Source of the DNA: Fasciolopsis buskii
Lineage: Eukaryota > Platyhelminthes > Trematoda > Plagiorchiida > Fasciolidae
Assembly (NCBI GenBank): GCA_008360955.1
Contig: LUCM01003323.1
Span: forward strand, 401,731 to 465,730
Direction of reading: 5' to 3'
DNA: 64,000 nucleotides
Part shown: positions 31,222 to 44,300 of the stretch, one piece after another
How positions within the stretch are numbered: position 1 is the first letter of the stretch
How the letters are laid out: each line of letters opens with the position of its first letter
The notes under the pieces: model-generated
What the model was told of the DNA's origin: nothing
Database searches by the model: none
Seen by the model: only the letters and a program-made list of their open reading frames with translations
Program-made: the position numbers and the translations under genes

Positions 31222-31354
31222 TTTTTCATCGTCCGGGATGCTTGCGATCGCCTCCTGAATCAGATAGTAAATTTGTTCTCGCAGTTTTGCGTGCATATCT
31301 GTTTTGATTATTTCCACGTCATTCAGAGTGTTTTCTCGAGAAAATTGTTTTCGT
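31222..31354 (-). CDS. TAL-family tegumental protein, linker exon
   Basis: Acceptor TTTTCTCCTGACAG|A and consensus donor AAA|GTAAGC. It encodes RKQFSRENTLNDVEIIKTDM, HAKLREQIYYLIQEAIASIP, DDEK after a split Val codon. In flatworm tegument-allergen-like proteins the segment after EF-hand 2 has this shape: a charged linker, an acidic-Glu-Ile-Ile-x-Thr/Ala-x-Met motif, then a helix leading to a dynein-light-chain domain. It leaves phase 0. Only 75 bases of intron separate it from the EF-hand 2 exon. Confidence 0.65.
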
Positions 31355-31429
31355 CTGTCAGGAGAAAACCAACCGAAAATGAGAAAAAGGGAAGTTTATT
31401 GCTTCACCAGTTTACATAGATGGACTTAC

Positions 31430-31518
31430 ACGTCCTCCTCTTTCAGATCCAACGCTTCACAGAATTTGGATAGTCGGATAACCCCCGTTCTTTGAGGATC
31501 AAACAGATTTTGCCAACT
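31430..31518 (-). CDS. TAL-family tegumental protein, EF-hand 2 exon
   Basis: Acceptor GTGCACATTCCTCAG|AGT and donor GT|GTAAGTCC. It encodes SWQNLFDPQRTGVIRLSKFC then EALDLKEED and a split Val. The loop DPQRTGVIRLSK follows EF-hand spacing (D1, Q3, T5, G6, I8) but ends in Lys where Glu is needed, so calcium binding here is doubtful. Trp before the loop and FCEALDLK after it match the family pattern. Phase 0 from the previous exon. Confidence 0.65.
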
Positions 31519-33234
31519 CTGAGGAATGTGCACAAAATGGAATGAACAGATTACCTATCAGTTTGTGCTGCCCATCATAAAAAGTGGACATATCAAACTT
31601 TTGCAACATATCCGTATTCCTAAAACCAAGTGGTCTTAAGAACATACTTTATGGTTATGATTAATCCTGAATCTTATAGCACCACTGGAATAACAGGACA
31701 GTACCACTTCTTTTAGGCTAATCTGGTATGTTGGTTCGAAGTTTGGGAAATCTGACTTAAAAATAGAATCATCTAGCTTCTTAAAATATTCAACAAACTA
31801 ATCAAGAGATGGTCTTTTGCTTTTCCTCTTCTGAGGGTTACCAGTTAGGCAGAGAGATCTCAGTTTGAGAGACAAAAAGAGCTACAATATACACAATCTC
31901 GCTGGTGCTCGTAGATAGCTTGAATAATTCGTGCCAGAAAAGTTGAATACCAGTATGGGTCACAGCTTGCTGTGTATCTTCACTGTTTATTTCGTACTCA
32001 TTGCTTGAATCCCGTACTCACAATTTCGTCTGAGAGAAGAAAACTGCACCACAAATGATTCATCGGATGTTGCCATAAACGACTATGAGCAAACCCCCCA
32101 TCTACCGAACATGTTTTGAAGGTAATATCCAAATAGACCACCTTGATCTTGCCAAATCGTCATCAGCATCATTCTTGTAGTCTATTAATTCACCACTGAC
32201 GACTTAGTCTAGTTGTTCATGAAAGTCGTGTGCGTCAGTATTTACAAACGCACAATTCATCAAGTAGCTGCTTACGCTCCCTTGACGAAATGTGCTATGT
32301 TGACTCAATTTGACGTGTGTGTTTAAGGTTTCGGTTTCAATTCTACTTACAACCGGTTGGCTTCCATTTAAATAGCCACCTCATAACAAGACAAACAAAA
32401 GAGAAGAATGGATAATGCAGGCAAGAATGTGTTAGCAAGTAGAGACAGTTATTTAGAGAGCAAACGGCCTAGAATATAGGAGCGTCACTGACTGCGATAT
32501 AGAACAGTATCACTTACTGTCTCCTACGGTCGTTTGTGGGGTACTCTCGTGCAGCCTAACCCGGCAGTTTAACTGAACCGACACGAGCCAGGCTACTGGT
32601 TAAAATCATCCTGTCTTTTCCCATATCATCGTCTGACCATCGTGACCCATCTGGATCTGTCTGTGTTAATATCTGTCAACTGTTATCTTTGATTCACATG
32701 CATCTGGTATTTATCCTGTTTGTCGCAAATTAAGTCGACCAGCTTAAGTCTTCCTCAGTAACGGATGTGTTTATCAGCTTAGCGATCGAATGTTTCAATG
32801 AAACTTGCTTCCTCATATTTTGTCTAACTATTTCCTCGTACCACATCCCTTAAGCGGAATGCATATCAAAGTGTTGATCACGACCAATTATTTCATCTGT
32901 ATCCAACAACTTTTGCAGTTTATAATTTTATATAGTTTTATCAACGCCACTTAAAATAGGATCGTATGTTTGATCTGAATCTGCGTTCGGCTTTAGCGGA
33001 ATTAGCTTCAGTCTGGTGCTTAGCTTCATCACCTCGAATCAAAAACTCAATGAGGAACTAGTGAGTATGACAACATTGTCATGTGCTTACTGATCTCCTG
33101 TTGATGATCCCAGATTGATAGAAACAAAAAGATCGTAACATACTGCATAAGCCAAAACTGTTGGAAAGTTTCCATCAAAAAAACTCAACAATGTAACAAA
33201 GATGATGTATTGACACTGTATGAATGATGCTTAC
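31519..33234. other. Intron of the TAL-family gene
   Basis: 1,716 bases without further coding signal on the minus strand; nothing recognised on the plus strand. Confidence 0.5.
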
Positions 33235-33302
33235 CCGCAAACAGGACTCGTCCAATCCGTTCTCTTCCATGTAAGCTTTCAGTTGGGCAACTGTGATCCA
33301 TT
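33235..33302 (-). CDS. TAL-family tegumental protein, EF-hand 1 exon (second half)
   Basis: Acceptor TTTTTGCTCCCAAAACAAAG|AA and consensus donor CGG|GTAAGC. With one base from a preceding exon it reads EWITVAQLKAYMEENGLDES then CLR: the end of an EF-hand loop (W7, I8) and its exit helix. It joins in phase 0 to the EF-hand 2 exon across a 1.7 kb intron. Flatworm TAL proteins sit in the worm's outer tegument or in larval stages and several are host IgE targets; that is family knowledge, not visible here. Confidence 0.65.
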
Positions 33303-34329
33303 CTTTGTTTTGGGAGCAAAAACCCGGTGGCAATAAATGTGTGGTTTATAAGATTAACAAAAGAGAATTTGAGTCCTGTTAGTAGATAGTGCGGAGATTT
33401 AGTTAAAATGAAGCCATCTTGTCCATATTTTCTCAGAAATAACGGCTCAAACGGGTAGAGATTGACTTGTGCTAAGCGCCTAAGCATGTATTGGAAAAAC
33501 TGGGTCAAGACGAAATTAACAACGATAATGATCGATGAGCGGATGACAAAATCTTAAAATCCCGCTTTCTTTTACACAACAATTTCACCATCTAGTCCTA
33601 GCAACTTGAAAATGATTTGAGCTCATGAAGCCAGCTAGTCATACGCGTAAACCTCTCCATACGAACGCTGACGCAATCCACCGTTACGTGACAACATTGT
33701 CACTCGAATGAAAACGGTGTGGATGTCATACGTAGGCTACGCTGAACTGTGAGTGACACAAATTGATGTCACGCGTGTCGCTTGTGATAGAGAACAAGGA
33801 TATAGCAATACTTGATCATACTTTGACTCCCTCTTTGGAGCTGCAAGGCCGAAGACCGCATTAGATCAAAAAAATCCATTCAACTCGCAAACGGAGAACG
33901 ATTCACATAAACAATTCATTTTTTGTTTGGGTGACTGGTATAATCTCTTAGTAGATACACCCAGAAGAACACTGGCACCAATTACGCACTTTCAGCAGTG
34001 AGTAGAATACAAATTTGGAGATCAGTATGCCATTCTTCAGTTCAAATTAAGAGTTTTCGACTTAGTCTTTACTACCGTTGGCCTCATCCCAAGACGTCCT
34101 GGTTTTCTTTTCTACCTCTTCTTCTCAGGTAGGAAATGAACGGGAAACACTGACCAAAAGGTAAAGTTTAACAACCACATAGAAGGGGGAAGATTTAGAG
34201 TACCAGGACTCCATTGACTACTGCATCAAACCATATCACATACTAAATCCTATCACGACTTGGACAGACCCCTTGGGCTCAACCTATTAGTCTAACGGGA
34301 CCTATACGGGCCAGCCCAGTAGTTAAAGT

Positions 34330-35110
34330 GTTCATGCTTATCGACGGGCTACCTCGAATGGACGCACAACAAGGTGGGTGATTTGTAAAAACTAGACTTT
34401 CCATAGGCGCCCGGATGTCACCTCGCATCGGCAAATACCAGCGCAGCCCTCCTTATGAAGGGTCACATCTAATGCGATATAAAACCACTAGGTGAGATGC
34501 AACTACCTAGGTAACTAAATCTATCCACTCCACCCCAAATCTCTTCCATACAAGAAGAAGGTTGAGAATCAGTCCAGTCCACACTTGTAACAGCATTTAC
34601 AAACTGAAAAGTGCAAAACATACCCCAAACCTGTGCACTGCCGTTTAGACGTTCGGAGATAGCCTGTAACTTACTTGGATCCTCACCGAAAACCAAAACA
34701 TCGTCCGCATCTTCTAAACAAGATAGTTTCTTATCTGAGCAAACACTAATACAATCATTCCTAGGTAGTATTAGGGCCATCTCCATAACCAGCTCAATGG
34801 TAAGGTCAACACTGACGAACACCACTTCTCGTAGTGAACTGGGGTAAAAGATAGTCGTAAGCACGACCTCCTTTTCGCTTCTTCACATAAAGCGATTGAA
34901 TAAGTGAAATAAATTTCTCTGGCACATCCTTAAGTGAGAGGCAGTGTCACAGAATTGTACGATCTACTGACTCTAACGCAGCTTTCAAATCACAGAAGAT
35001 AAATCGCGGGTCTCCTAAACGTATGCCAATATTCTAAGTTTTGCTGCAAAGTGAAGATTTGAGCAACACAACTGCGATCGGGTGAGAAATCGGGTTGATT
35101 CTAACATATA
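34330..35110 (-). mobile_element. RTE-like LINE fragment, reverse transcriptase part
   Basis: Minus strand. Broken frames spell, in the order of an RTE-type reverse transcriptase: SPDRSCVAQIFT (about 35060), a DLKAA.ESVDRTIL core (about 34960-35005, followed by a stop), AYDYLLPQFTTR, the catalytic-box relic EDADDVLVFGEDPSKLQAIS (about 34700), and DRFSYLGSCISPSG (about 34500), then the RVY.SA-type segment near 34380. Stops and frame shifts make it inactive. Only this domain is present. It lies upstream of the TAL exons, possibly in that gene's first intron. Confidence 0.7.
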
Positions 35111-36882
35111 CCTTTCGCGAGCATTAGGTAATCGGCGGAAGATAATGTCCGCGGGCCTCTGGATGCGATATCCACCAATATAATTCCTCTGCGACTTCGG
35201 CGTGAGGACCTATCACCTCCCTCGTAATTTTGGTGCATCCACCGATTCACATTACTGTTCGGAAGTGTATTCTATTATCTATATTAACCCCGGGAGTTCT
35301 GTTAACTCCGATATTAACACCTTTTTATCATTTATGAAGAAGGACGAGACATTCTAACTGGCCCAGCTGAACTGTATCCTCTCAGAAAACCCAGCTTCGC
35401 GGTGACCTCCAATTCTGATGAGGGACTGATCTCCACTTGCATTGGTTTACTGGGAGGTATAGGCCAGAGCCATACTGTCTGACTGGATCAAATAAACTGT
35501 TCCCAACTGATCCAATGCTGCAAATGAAACTCCTGAGAGCTGATCCTCGAGCATTCGGACTGGATTTGACATCAAAATAAACTTTTTAGGTATTCTATCA
35601 GTGGTATTAGACGGTTCTCGAAAGATCCCATCTTCTTCATTATTATCTTAACCGTTTAATTTAATTACCATACACTTGAGCAGCTTCAGGGTTATTTTAG
35701 GCTTGAATAGTTATATAGATAAAAACAGCATGAATAAAGTTTTCCCGACATGTTCAGAACCTCATTCAATACACATTCGATTGCCCTTCAAGGAACCTTC
35801 CACTGTTTACCAAGTAGATGTGAATTAAATCAAGAAGAGGTCCAATTAGTTTACTGACATTTGTTACTGAAAGAACGCAGTTGCCTTTAACTCAGTGAGT
35901 TCTTTTTGTAATGATAAGTTAGGTTCAAATAACATTTGCCGATGTTCACGATTTTCAAGATCACTCGGGGATTTTCTCCTTTTATGGACCAGCTATACCA
36001 TCACGAGATTCTGTGTCGTTAGAGCATATTCTGCGTACCAGTCACTCGGTCTAATCGTTGAGTAGGTTAAAGAAACAGTGCAAACGTCCTACTTTCGAGT
36101 TTTCAAGACGGTATCGACCATCTAAGATGACTGGTGGGAACTACTATTCATTTGAGATATTTATTCGCTAAAATGGAATTCCACGCAAGTTAACTAAACA
36201 GCGCGCAGGTGCGTACACGTCGAATCACTCGGTGATACCTACTAATCAAATCCTGGCAGAGGTCGGAGCTCAGCATGTAAGACAAATAACTTCACATGTT
36301 GTTAGTCTGCCTGACTTGGTGCCTGACTCTGTTTGCACACTGACAGGCGCCAGTTCACACGTCACCCACCACAACTACCGCCACCACCACCAATCTGCCA
36401 CAAACATGGACTTGAAAATCGTAAACAAAACCAATTTGTTGTATGATTAGAAACGTTTATTCATTTGTCTGAAATGATTCGTCGTGTGACAAATTAAGGC
36501 CCCAGATAATAAATTTTGGTTTTGGTAATGCTCACTCGCAGTCGACTTATTTGTGGTTGTGGTTTTGTGTAATTAATTTTGTCAGTAACTTCCTTATTTA
36601 CAAGACAATGTGTAACACTTTTTGATTAATTTTAATCTGTCAAACAGGGAAGCGACCAAAGTTGGAAGGGAGCTGACCATCGATTTTAACCTTAACCAAA
36701 CTTGACTTTTTGTTCGCTTATTGTTGTAATGTTCTAAGCATGAGTGCTGCCGAAGTGCTGCATCCTCCATAGCCTCATAGGTTGACTAAACCATCCATAC
36801 ATGATTCAGATAAAAATTTAGTATCAACTTAGCAAAGGAATATTCGGATACATGAATGTCTGGAGAGGAGGATACCATATAC

Positions 36883-36969
36883 AGGTATTTGAAGAGTGGC
36901 AGTAACCACACCACCGTCCGTGTACTTCCACGCAATGATTTTCTTCCCATCCGAATACGAAACGCAGTA
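36883..36969 (-). CDS. Possible internal exon (29 codons)
   Basis: Very good acceptor (GATCTCCTTATCTTGTCAG) and a fair donor (CCT|GTATAT). It reads YCVSYSDGKKIIAWKYTDGG then VVTATLQIP, in phase 0 at both ends, like a beta-strand repeat. It does not fit the TAL gene's phase. Host gene unknown. Confidence 0.3.
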
Positions 36970-39846
36970 CTGACAAGATAAGGAGATCCTGATCTGAAAC
37001 CTGGAGTGCTTTGAGCTCACATATGGTCTCAATAAACCATGAAAGGTTAAGGAACTAGATGAAGCTAGATTAGCGTCGCCGCTGCCGCTGCCATTCTCCT
37101 TCTACCAGTTAACGAAGTAAAAATAAACAAGGTTGAACTAAACAAGTGATAGGTAAATAGTTCATCATTTTACATCTAATTTCTGAACTTCATGGACATT
37201 TTATTCAATATTCTCGCCTTTTAGTGTTGAGTTTGAATAAATATGCCTTACAGAACAGTTCTACTAGGGGAAATTTGAGAATAGTTCACGGTTTCTACCA
37301 GGTTAGTGCTAACTAGTTTGAAGAACAGGAACAGCTGCGACGCCATTCAAATAATATATATACATATAAATGCATATATGTAAGCATACATGACTCCTAA
37401 TGAAAATTCGAGGTTATAATGAGGTATCAGAACTAGAAAAGAATACGTCAGAAAGAGATGTCAATAAGGTATCACGAGATTATTATACTGGCACCATAAC
37501 TGGAAAACCCATTTGCAATCGTCAAAACTAATATACTGTTCGTGATTTGACGTTTTGAGGTGCATGTCGAATCGTCTTTCGCAATCAGTAGACCAAATTT
37601 ACGAGCTCTTGGCTTCTGAATTTCGAGCACAGTAACCTGTGACCCGTATCATTTACTTATCCGTTAGACGTGTTTTAAGTCCTTCGCATTGTAGTTAGTG
37701 CCTGTTGTCTATATCTCTGTCAAAACCTCGAAGTAATTGCCAAAATATGTTTCAATTTATTCCTTCTGATTTTGTTTTTAGGCTCGGTCACCCGGATAGT
37801 CAATATTACCCTGTATTTTCGTAAATTGGTCTTGATATCCAGCGTGTGTTGATAGCCTATTAACCGCACGTAAAACTGACGACCCATAATCCAGTACACA
37901 TGCTTGTTTTTTTTATTGGGAATTGTATCACCTACCGTGGCATTTGTTATATTTGGATAAAACCATTAAGTCTTTAGCCCCCAAATCGGCTTTCTTCACA
38001 GACTGCGTTAGGTGGACGAAACTGCCTGTGATTGCGCCTCGATCAAGTGCTCATAGCCCGATAATTATCTCTTCTTTGAAACAGCATGACAAAAATGCAA
38101 TGACTTTTATACAACCGAACACTTCTGTCCCCAGCTTTGCCTGTTTCGACGAAAACACGAAAACGAAAAAAATAGAAAGTAAGACTAAATACAAAATTAA
38201 TAAGTATTGAGGCATGAAGACTGCGGAGATTTTCAAATCTCTGGACACCACTGACAGTCATGTTGGATCAATCGTGCAAAATCTCCGGCCTTCCTGTGGC
38301 AGAGTCCTCAAACTCCAATCTGACGGTTTATCTATACCTACTGCATAAAGTTTACTGGTTGGCATCTGTACAGCCGTCATTCAAACTACTGGAATGAATT
38401 CCTAATAAGCATTCTAGACAAGGACAAAAGAGTTATATAGCTGTGAACAAGATGTACGTAAGGAATTAATTTTGTCAAAGTGGAAAATATCCACTACGTT
38501 ATTTGTTATTTATTTACTTAGTATTTTGTCAGAAGTGTGTGGTTAAATACTCCAGAAAAGGCTAGCTCCTGGTATTTAATCTCTGTTTTCCGCATATAAT
38601 TAAATTTTTTACCAGATTTGTTTACTTTGAAATCGACCGCAACTGCCCAGAAAGAACAATAAGAAATTGGGGATGGACTCAAAGACCTCTGGGGTGCAAA
38701 AATCTTATTCCTCAGGCCAATTTCAGTCGTCGTTCAGCTGCAGCTACTTTGCCAAGATATTGCATGCCCACGGATTATAACTAGAATCACAGTAGTACCG
38801 AAGTGTCACAAGGGAACCCGCGCACATCCCGGATTACCCCCAAACGAACTCTATGAAGTTTTTACACTATTGATATTTTATAGGGCTGGAATCGCACTCC
38901 GTTAATTTTAGGATCCAATTTTACTTTCGTTATTCTGAACTGCTCGTGATTGCCATGTTTTCCGAAGTAATCTCCAGATGGAAGTGACACATCTTTGAAT
39001 AAGGATTTGTGCATATCAACCGATTCTCTTATGAAGAGCGGCATTAACAATCGATATAAATGTATTTGTATGCATATGTGCATTTATATACGCATATATA
39101 CATTTAAAGATATATATGTATCTATGCACATACGTATATATATGGTCGTCGTGTGAGGAATCTGAAGAGGGACTGGATGAAAGATGTTCAAAGGTCCTCC
39201 AGGAATTTCAGACAAGAGTCAGGCTGCCTGGGTAGTCCGAATTGCGAAATTAACTGTCCTTGCAACTCCAGGGAAAACATTTTGTGGTGTTCCGAACACC
39301 AGAATCAACATGGTGTTAATGTGCTATACTCATGCTTCTGCTCTGACAAGGCACGACAATTACGGTTTCCCTGGTCGACTTTTTCGTTATCCTCCAATCA
39401 AGTCTCTTAACCGGTTTATTCAAATAGCATTCCGTTTTAAACGTGTCTCATACCGTTTAATTCTTCAAAACCTATTCAGTAGCTTAGGTTAGGTTGCTCA
39501 GTACCCTGGTAACAAGAAAGCTACCAGTGATTCTTAGAAAGGGCAAATCAACGCTTCAACCGTTTGCAGTGATGCATACGGTTTGTATAATACATGAGCT
39601 GTCACATCATGTTCAGAGTCAGCCTGTCACCATACAAGTTATTTTAAATCCAATGCAGACTTTTCGATTATTACACCGTTTCTACTGTTTCTCAAGTCAC
39701 GTGTCACTTTTAATCGTGCGCCAGATTATCACAGAACGGCCTTCATTAACCATGAAATTTCACGGGTTGGTTGGTTTTATCCTACTCTTAATTATCATAT
39801 GTATATATACAATCCGCATATTCTTAAAATACTTGCAAATATTCAG

Positions 39847-40058
39847 GAGGAAATCGGACATTCACGTGTTCCTATCATCATTGCAAAAATACAGCATTCA
39901 AGTGGGGTAAGTAGAGAGAAGTGCCCTCGTAACATTCTCCAAGTGACGCCATGTAACCGAGCACACTGTTATAGTAAATTTGTCTTTCCTAATCACATTC
40001 ACTATTTCTTTTCTAGGATCCGAATTTCAGCCAAGCTTGTTTTACGAACATCAACTAG
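39847..40058 (+). CDS. Possible two-exon 3' end of a plus-strand gene
   Basis: Exon 39847-39906 follows CTTGCAAATATTCAG and ends GGG|GTAAGT, reading EEIGHSRVPIIIAKIQHSSG. Exon 40017-40058 follows ATTTCTTTTCTAG and reads DPNFSQACFTNIN and TAG. Both are in phase 0. An AATAAA lies at 40437-40442. Splice signals are good but the peptides are not recognised. Confidence 0.3.
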
Positions 40059-41309
40059 TCCTCGTACTATCTATTGCACTGCCAGTTTTGTGTTCATTTC
40101 AAATTCAGAAACGTTGACTTTAGCCTGGTTGTATCAATGTTTCAAACTGATATCATGAGGACAATCTGTAGGACACAGTATAATGAAAAAAGTTATTCTT
40201 CTTGACATGCTGGCATTGTGAGCCAGCACTTGAAGTTTGCTCTCTTCTACTTTTGATATATGTGTATTGCTACTATTGTTGATCGAATCTAGCGCAATCT
40301 ATCAGTAGTCTCTCAAAAGCCGACAATAATCAAACTGAATGATGATTCACCGAAATCGACCGAACTCAACTATTAAACCGTTCACAAAAACACTCGACCT
40401 ACCTCTTTGTGTTTTATCTATAGCAAAGAACACTTCAATAAATCCTTCCATTGGGCTTTAGCACTGAAGCAAGTGACAATCACACGTGCAAGCAAAAGAA
40501 CGATTCGTCCGTTTTGCCACTGCAACCGAGTATACAGGCTGAATGTAATATCAGTCAGTGAATTCTTAAGTGGACAGAAAAGATATTCCATCTATAGATT
40601 TTCTACCACTATTTAAGTCACAGCTAAATTCTCACGTTTAAGAAAGCAATGCAAACAGCTTGTGCTCTGTTGCTCAGACATATTCATGGTGACATGCACG
40701 AATGTAACCAAACAGACTCTCATGCACACACAGATCACATGGGCTTGCATCCGAAAGCATTCATGTCCACGTGATCAAAAGAGCCTGCACATACAATCAG
40801 GATTCTGATTTGTGCTGAGAACCGACGAAATGATGAATCAGTTTTTGCTCGTTGATCGTACTGAGACCATCGTAATTTTGCCACTTCCATCCGGAAAGCA
40901 AAAATGCATGAAAGTTTCCATTACTATATCTGCACTTGTTGTTTTTGTTTGTTTTAACTTTGGCGGCGAAATCATCATTAGACGAAATATTCTGGCAACA
41001 CAAGTACTCTGGGCTTGATCTCCAAGGGAAGGGATTTTCCATGGCATTAAGAAAAGGCTAGTCCAATTTCATCCTAAATGCAGTTGTGATTATCCTAACC
41101 TATTTTTTTCTACTGCGAGGCAATTTATTCTGGCTATCGAGTGATATCAGATAGTTAGAAGTGACTTCCGCGTTGATTAAAGAAGACATTGTGGCAGTCG
41201 TCTACCATTCTTTGGTTATCCCCACGACTGAACATATCGATAAATATCACAAGGTAGCTTTCAGCGCATGAAAAACGTGAGATCAACAGTGATTGGAATT
41301 TTACCTTAC

Positions 41310-41340
41310 CATCCTTGTTTGGCAAACCGACCTGATGAAG
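41310..41340 (-). CDS. Possible 31-nt micro-exon, perhaps upstream part of the TAL gene
   Basis: Acceptor GCCTGACCTTTGATCAG and donor ATG|GTAAGG. It reads LHQVGLPNKD plus one base; joined to the exon at 33302 it gives PNKD-E-WITVAQL, which matches the middle of an EF-hand loop and the required phase. The first loop Asp is missing, and the 8 kb intron would hold the LINE fragment. Could be chance. Confidence 0.25.
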
Positions 41341-44300
41341 CTGATCAAAGGTCAGGCGAAAAACCAAAAAAAATGGTGAAGAAACTTATTGTTTAATGAA
41401 TACCAAGAAACTAATCAGAGAAAGGCAAAGCAGCAATATGCGCAAAAAATCTGAATAATGAGAAAGGCATTTAGCGAGTTTCGTTTGGGCATTTTTTGAG
41501 CCACCAAAAACATATCCCTCAGTTGACTACTGGCCCATGCGTGATGCACTTCAAAAGCCACTAGAGACCACTTGTTTAGTTTTCAAAGATCACTGGCGCC
41601 GTCTAACCGGTGGTTGTGTCGAACTTGCTCAAAAGCGACCTGTTTCCAGCCAATAGCTCAGAAAAGTAAACAATATTTACCTGAACAACTTCTGAAGGAC
41701 ATGTAAAAATGACTAACAGAACCGCCGATGCATATTAGTGAGACTATCCACGAAGGTAAATGCGAACAAGCACCAAGTCAGAATTGAAGTTCAGGCTAAG
41801 TTAACTCAAGAACATGCTTGACCCACTCCGAACGCTGAATAACCAGCATATGCAGTCTGCTATCTTAACCAGAAGGGAGGGGTCGTTAGTGAATTCACGT
41901 CACTCGTCATCTGACAGGCATACGAAATAATTAAAATAAAATGTTTAGTTCAATTAAGTCGTGTACCTTGTGGGTCCTATTGAATAATTTTTTAGTTGAA
42001 ACTAGTCGATTGGAAGGATGTATTCAAACTGGTAAAATTACAGTGGATCACAAGGATTGAACTGCCACCTGTAAAGTATGATCGCATAAAAGTTGAGTAA
42101 CAAAAAGGATGCTCTCAACTGCAGGAGATGAGTGGTTTGAAATTAATTGCTTTATACTTTTCAATGGACACTTAAATTGTGGATCATCTAGAAATATAGC
42201 AAGTAAATTTACAATCGGTAATTGTCTAAAGTTAAAAAACTTTTTCGACGCTTCATAAGGAGGCAGTTGTTCAGTTCACTAAAAAACTGATTGAATAATT
42301 AATTAACCGGTTCATCTTATTATTGGTTGCCTGAGTAATTGATTGGTCATGTGACTGACTGAGTGAGTAACTGTTAGGGCAAGGTAGCATGAAATGGGTT
42401 TCCTCGACTGCCGTTATCGAAGCCAAACATGAAGCATCGTAAAAAACTCCAGCAAACAGATGAAAACGTTTATTGAGAAAGTGCATGCCAGAAATCTACA
42501 ATCTATGGCATCTTGTCAGATATTTCTACCATACCACATGTTTTCCGTCGCTTTACAAATGAGACAGCGGCACTTCCGTAACACGTTACAAGTCCTAGGT
42601 ATTCATTAGAGGATCCACCGTTCCAGCGCTTTAAACTAGCTTCTCTATGACGCATTCAAACACAACGTTCCCTTGTGTCGATGATTATCATAGTAAATTC
42701 CTTTTGGAAGAATCTTATATACATGTTTATATGGGCATACGCAGAGTTGGAACAGCTGACTTCGATAGGCAAAGGCACTTCATTTTGTTTTATTTGTACT
42801 GTTGTTTTATTGATTATTAATAGCCACTGATTGTGGCCACAGATTGACATTTTATTACAATTAACCCAAATTAGCCGTCAACTTATCTTCATTATCCACC
42901 TAGCTGTCAAATTCGCAACCTTTTTTCTGAATTCTTTATTCTCGTTAATGGATAGGAGGTGCTCATGGAAAACCAGTTCAATCGATGGTCAGAAAATGGT
43001 CTCTATTTGTCAAACCTTGGAAATTTTCAAATTTCACATCTGGAATAGAATCCGTGACTTTAGAGCATAAAAGCGAGTATTTTTATTCTAGTTATTTTCA
43101 TGAGTGAGAGACAATGTTATGTTAATCATTAAACATTTGGGAATGCAGTCATTAACGGATTATCAACGTACTGAACTCTCCTTGCTACTTACGAGTAGCA
43201 TTTTAATGGGTTGCAATAAAACACAAGCAAAATGTGTAGGTTGACAGTATGTCTCAATACGCTCTATTCGTTTCGTTTTGCTGCTTCATGAACTTGGTAA
43301 ACGGCACGCAATATTCACTCTACGGTGGCGTAAGCTAGTTGAGAGTATCTGTAAGTTAGGGTGCGATTTATTGACAAGGCCGTCACGAATAATATTTTGT
43401 TGATTACGCAGGAAATTCTCTGGCTGCCAAGCGCAAACCTAATTCCACTCGTTAAGCAACTTCCTCGGAGGTAAAAAAATGCTTCATTGCTTAGTAATAC
43501 ATAAATCACTGTTAACAGTGACTTATTCTTCTACTGGTATTGCATACCGAATATCCTACGGATTGATCTACTCCCGCTCTGGTAAAAGTAATCTCACTTC
43601 CGGCCCCTCATACGGCGAAGCATGCGTCTTAGTTCTCTGTCTCCTTGCTGCGTAGATAACACCGAAGAACAAACCCACGGAACGATTAGGGCATTACGTG
43701 GAGGCTGCACTGATTCGTCTCTGGTGTTTATTTCTTCCATCGTAACAAGTTAAGAGACTAGAACATTTCTTCAGTAATTTCAAGGTTATTTTTACCGGAG
43801 AAAAATTCACATCTACACGGTACTTATCTTCTGGGAGTCGGCGTACTCCTGTCGTCGATAAAGTACATGCGAAATCTCCTACTTCACGACCAGATGCAAC
43901 AAGATTTTCTGATTTGCAACATGTTCCCGACTGAAATTACTCAGTATGAAATATCCTCTTATACATTCTTAATTATTGACTGTTGATTATTCTTACTTCG
44001 CCAATTGTGATTTATTGGCTTCCAATTCTTAACCTGACTTTCTTTTGTTTGAAAGCCGTTCGCAAACCACACATTGATATTCACACCTCAGGGACCGACT
44101 TAAAACAACCGCTTGAAAGGCAGTCAAGTTTGCTATGATTGGTTAATCTGTTCTGCAAAAAAGTGGGTCATTGAAGAAACATTGTTCTGTACTGAACATC
44201 ACACATTTGCTTCCACTTTTCTTTCAGCATTGATCGTGATCTACCTGACACCATCTCCAGATAAAATGACCCAGACGAATGATACAAGTAAAAGAAAAAT

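Larger units (their letters stand above)
35111..41309. other. Mostly empty stretch with weak exon candidates
   Basis: No supported gene. TA-rich simple repeats at about 37352-37392 and 39052-39142. Plus-strand frames at 39153-39492 and minus-strand frames at 38862-39083 and 40797-41047 lack splice support. The better candidates at 36883-36969 and 39847-40058 are listed separately. Confidence 0.35.

Noticed and set aside
39184..41047. Apparent similarity between the plus frame at 39184 and the minus frame at 40838 (QA..V.RI..L.V), as an inverted repeat
   Set aside because: At the nucleotide level the match is close to chance and no shared end points could be found.
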